This document shows positions 32,792-35,266 of a DNA stretch of 35,266 nt, in pieces. The notes under the pieces are model-generated. The model made no database searches and was not told the origin of the DNA. It saw nothing but the letters and a program-made list of their open reading frames with translations. The stretch spans positions 1-35,266 of the forward strand of contig JACQOR010000045.1 in the NCBI GenBank assembly GCA_016202435.1, written 5' to 3'. How positions within the stretch are numbered: position 1 is the stretch's first letter; every line of letters starts with the position of its first letter. The translations under genes were made by a program, and so were the position numbers. This stretch comes from Chloroflexota bacterium. Lineage in GTDB: Bacteria; Chloroflexota; UBA6077; SHYK01.

Positions 32792-33197
32792 CGGATCATA
32801 TCTGCTCGATACCTCAGCCCTGCTCACCTTGATCGAGGATGAAGAAGGGGCGGGCCGAGTGGAATCCATCCTCCGAACTGGGCAGGTCCTGATCACCTTC
32901 CTGGCAGGGCTCGAAACCTACTACGTCACTCTGCGGGAACGCGGGGAAGATGAGGCCGAGCGGCGGCTTGTTCTCATTCGCCAACTGCCTGCCACTTGGA
33001 TCGACCGAGTGACTGACGCTGCTCTGCGACTGGCCGGACGCATAAAGGCAGTTCATCGCCTCTCGCTCGCTGACGCGATCGTGGCGGCGCTTGCCATCGA
33101 AGCTGGGGCGATTCTAGTCCACAAGGACCCTGAGTTCGAGGCTATCGCGGAGCAAGTGCTTCAGGAGCGGCTGCCGTACAAGTCACCGCACACCTAG
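32772..33197 (+). CDS. PIN domain ribonuclease toxin (VapC type)
   Basis: A 141-aa PIN domain protein from GTG 32772, with GGAGG nine bases upstream; the longer ORF-track start lies inside the antitoxin frame. The four acidic PIN residues are present: D13 (YLLDTSALL), E48 (AGLETYY), D101 (LSLADAIVAALA) and D119 (VHKDPEF), which coordinate Mg2+ for RNA cleavage. VapC toxins usually cut tRNA or rRNA; the target here is unknown. Translation is coupled to the antitoxin by the overlap, giving the standard antitoxin-first order. Confidence 0.9.
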   Translation: MTANGSSGSYLLDTSALLTLIEDEEGAGRVESILRTGQVLITFLAGLETYYVTLRERGEDEAERRLVLIRQLPATWIDRVTDAALRLAGRIKAVHRLSLADAIVAALAIEAGAILVHKDPEFEAIAEQVLQERLPYKSPHT

Positions 33198-33340
33198 AAA
33201 ACTCGGAGCAGTCCCCCCATCTTGGCGGAGAGGGGCCCTTCGCGCCCTACCCGTCGAGTGCAGGAAGCCGCCACCTACGAGCCGCTCCGCGAAGCTGGTG
33301 CAATCTTGCGCGCGCTCTTTCGGCATCGCACCTGGCTCGC

Positions 33341-33346
33341 TACACT
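33341..33346 (+). promoter_or_regulatory. Possible -10 box (TACACT) upstream of the methyltransferase
   Basis: TACACT at 33341-33346 lies about 78 nt before the methyltransferase start, in the 226-nt gap after the toxin gene. The -35 region (TTTCGG) is poor. Nothing else recognisable is seen in the gap. Confidence 0.25.
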
Positions 33347-33423
33347 CACGGCCCAGGTACCACGGGTTCGCTCCATCTCGCGAGTGCGCGATCCAAGTCC
33401 TCGGTTGAATGAAGGAGATGGTG

Positions 33424-34059
33424 ATGAGCAAAAGAACCTACCTCCCGGCCGCAGGAAGCGACTGGCTACTCCCCTTCTACGACCCCTTCACCAGGTTGTT
33501 GGGCGTTGAGGTAGTCCACCGACAGCTGATCGAGCAAGCAGGGATCCGGCCCGGCGACCGCGTCCTCGAAATCGGTTGCGGGACGGGGAACTTATCAATC
33601 CTGGCCAAGCGGCTCCAGCCCACGGCCGAGATTATCGGGATGGACCCTGACCCGAAGGCACTGATCCGAGCCCGCCGAAAGGCCGAATGCGCGGGGGCGG
33701 CTATGCACTTCGATCAAGGCTTCTCTGAGGGGCTGCCCTATCCCGATGGGTCCTTCGATAAGGTCCTGTCGGCGTTGATGTTCCATCACCTCCAACCGGA
33801 CGCAAAGAAGCTCGCCCTGCTTGAGACGCGCCGCGTGCTCAGGTCCGCCGGCTCCCTCCACCTCGTCGATTTCTCGGCAGGAAATGGCCGACCACACGGA
33901 TTTCTTGCTCGCCTCGTCCATCACCGCCATGGGTCTCAGTCTGACGACACCGTCATTGCGCTGATGCGGGAAGCCGGATTCCACGAACCGAGGGAACTCG
34001 CCCACCAGGCCCACATCCTGGGACGAATCACGTACTACGGGGCCGACTTCATCCCATGA
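33424..34059 (+). CDS. Class I SAM-dependent methyltransferase
   Basis: A 211-aa methyltransferase of the UbiE/Methyltransf_11 type. Motif I is VLEIGCGTGNLSILAKRL, an acidic residue ends strand 2 (IIGMDPDP), FDKVLSALMFHHL is the motif IV region, and RVLRSAGSLHLVDF is the post-motif segment. I chose ATG 33424 because AAGGAG lies six bases upstream; the ORF-track ATG at 33409 has none and adds five residues. The substrate is unknown. Its stop overlaps the start of an AMP-forming ligase (ATGA), so the two probably act in one pathway. Confidence 0.87.
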   Translation: MSKRTYLPAAGSDWLLPFYDPFTRLLGVEVVHRQLIEQAGIRPGDRVLEIGCGTGNLSILAKRLQPTAEIIGMDPDPKALIRARRKAECAGAAMHFDQGFSEGLPYPDGSFDKVLSALMFHHLQPDAKKLALLETRRVLRSAGSLHLVDFSAGNGRPHGFLARLVHHRHGSQSDDTVIALMREAGFHEPRELAHQAHILGRITYYGADFIP

Positions 34060-35266
34060 ACCGGCTGGATTCTCTCGGGCAGGTCTCGGGAGAGATCCTC
34101 CAGGGTATCCGGTTCTTTCTGGGCGTCCCAGGCTTCCTGCGCAATCCCCTCACCGAGGCGAAGGCACGTGCTGTCCTCCAGGAGAGACTCGCAAACCGCG
34201 AGGGTATTTTTCTTCGGCTCGTCCGAAGCGCCATCTACGCCTTTCCCGAAAGCGCTTATGGCCGACTCCTGGCCATCGCCGGGTGCCAGTATGGTGACCT
34301 AGAGCAACTGGTGCGCGCGGATGGCGTGGAGGGAGCACTAAACACTCTCTATCTGCAGGGCGTGTACCTTACCGTGGACGAGTTCAAGGGACGGCGTTCG
34401 GCCGTGCGGGGCAGCGCCATTCTCAACGTCGATCCGACCCAGCTCCGCAATCCGCTCACCAACCGCCCCATCTTCGTGCGCACCAGTGCCAGCGGTGGAA
34501 TGGGAACTCCCGTACCACTCGATCTTGCGTCGCAACGCGACCGCGCGGTCAACATCTGGCTCGCCCTGGCCGCCCGAGGTGGCCTGGAATGGATCCACGG
34601 CGTGTGGGCAGTCCCCGGAAGCACCGGAGCCGGCAAGCTCCTGGCCTACGCAGCGTTTGGACAACCACCGGCCCGGTGGTTCTCGCAAGTCGACCCCACG
34701 CACCAGGGCCTCCACCCCCGCTACGCCTGGAGCGGGCGGCTGCTCAGATGGGGGAGCTTCCTCGCCGGATCCGCGCTGCCCGCTCCAGAGTATGTCCCGG
34801 TCGAAGATCCCAGACCAGTCGCACGATGGATGCGAGATGTGTTGCAAGCAGGCCAGATCCCGCACGCCTACACGTTCTCCAGTGCCGCCGCTCGGCTGGC
34901 CGTGACCGCGTGGGACAGCGGTATTGACATTAGCGGCGCCCAGCTAACCATCTCAGGGGAGCCACTCACCGAAGCCCGGTTAGCGGTGATCAAACGAAGC
35001 CGAGTCCAGGCGGTGGCCAACTACGGCTCCGCCGAGACCGGTGTGGTAGGGGAAGGCTGCCTCGCCCCGATTGCCTCGGACGACGTGCACGTCTACCACG
35101 ACCTGCACGCGGTGATTCAGCCTGGGTCCGCCGCTGATTCAGAGGACCTTCCTCCATCCGCCCTGCTGATCACTACCCTCCACCCCACGGCGCCGTTCGT
35201 GTTTTTGAATTTCTCTCCCGGCGATCAGGCAGTCCGAGAAGTTCGAGACTGCGGCTGCCCTATGGC
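34056..35266 (+). CDS. AMP-forming acyl-CoA synthetase/PaaK-like ligase, truncated at window edge
   Basis: Not in the ORF track because it has no stop: the frame from ATG 34056 is open for 403 codons to the end of the window. It resembles phenylacetate-CoA ligase/CapK-like adenylate-forming enzymes, with LTVDEFKG, a phosphate loop variant TSASGGMGTP (143-152, family TSG-TG-P), SGEPLTEA, and the adenine-binding YGSAETG (323-329), ending near DCGCP, where the family has a conserved cysteine-rich turn. Such enzymes activate a carboxylic acid with ATP and pass it to CoA or a carrier. The ATGA overlap with the methyltransferase shows coupling. The substrate is unknown, and the C-terminal lid domain lies beyond the window. 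Confidence 0.85.
   Translation, partial: MNRLDSLGQVSGEILQGIRFFLGVPGFLRNPLTEAKARAVLQERLANREGIFLRLVRSAIYAFPESAYGRLLAIAGCQYGDLEQLVRADGVEGALNTLYLQGVYLTVDEFKGRRSAVRGSAILNVDPTQLRNPLTNRPIFVRTSASGGMGTPVPLDLASQRDRAVNIWLALAARGGLEWIHGVWAVPGSTGAGKLLAYAAFGQPPARWFSQVDPTHQGLHPRYAWSGRLLRWGSFLAGSALPAPEYVPVEDPRPVARWMRDVLQAGQIPHAYTFSSAAARLAVTAWDSGIDISGAQLTISGEPLTEARLAVIKRSRVQAVANYGSAETGVVGEGCLAPIASDDVHVYHDLHAVIQPGSAADSEDLPPSALLITTLHPTAPFVFLNFSPGDQAVREVRDCGCPM

Noticed and set aside
33222-33509. 95-aa plus-strand ORF between the toxin and the methyltransferase
   Set aside because: It overlaps the start of the methyltransferase in another frame, lacks a ribosome site and has no recognisable features.
34338-34865. 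Minus-strand 175-aa ORF at the right edge
   Set aside because: Antisense shadow of the open plus-strand AMP-forming ligase frame, which carries the conserved motifs.
1-35266. CRISPR arrays, rRNA genes, intact insertion sequences or prophage
   Set aside because: No regularly spaced direct repeats, rRNA signatures or transposase/integrase motifs were found in any translated frame; only short palindromic elements are present.

Overview
The window is GC-rich bacterial chromosome with dense, mostly operonic genes. Several features point to a free-living, probably monoderm or atypical-envelope bacterium; Chloroflexota is my best guess. These are the high GC, a small SRP RNA, MutS2, a cyclase/STAND/TPR regulator, palindromic GTAGGGGC...GCGTCGCCCC-type repeats, and a polysaccharide operon with no outer-membrane porin gene. 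The assignment is inference; no 16S rRNA is present.

Layout. (1) 189-11724, minus strand: a tightly packed seven-gene operon for a membrane polysaccharide system that appears wired to cyclic di-GMP. In transcription order it encodes an anchored Ala-rich protein, a small membrane protein, a 1281-aa fusion of about five MshEN-like modules to a processive GT2 synthase, two paralogous GT-C membrane glycosyltransferases, a BcsB-like extracytoplasmic subunit, and a membrane protein with a degenerate GGDEF domain that keeps an RxxD I-site. This is the most novel-looking part of the window. (2) 11725-12306: a gap holding a C-terminal fragment of queA. (3) 12307-13830: a MATE transporter. (4) 13874-21008, plus strand: rpmI-rplT-pheS-pheT-mutS2, translation and DNA-processing housekeeping without the usual infC, then a double-zinc-ribbon membrane protein. 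(5) 21091-24704: a second MATE transporter, a secreted M15 carboxypeptidase and a CNNM/CorC-type CBS protein.

(6) 24907-29586, minus strand: SRP RNA, rsmA, ispE, tRNA-Gln(UUG), glmU and prs. These serve protein targeting, ribosome maturation, isoprenoid and cell-wall precursor supply and PRPP synthesis. Palindromic REP/MITE-like elements have invaded this block; one is translated inside glmU and another touches the ispE start codon. (7) 29784-33197: an 881-aa class III cyclase-like/STAND/TPR regulator with substituted catalytic residues, then a VapBC-type toxin-antitoxin pair with a repeat-rich candidate operator. (8) 33424-35266: a SAM methyltransferase translationally coupled to an AMP-forming (PaaK-like) ligase that runs off the right edge and is missing from the ORF track.

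RNA genes found by eye are tRNA-Gln (27386-27456) and SRP RNA (29492-29586), both on the minus strand. I saw no rRNA, CRISPR array, intact insertion sequence or prophage.
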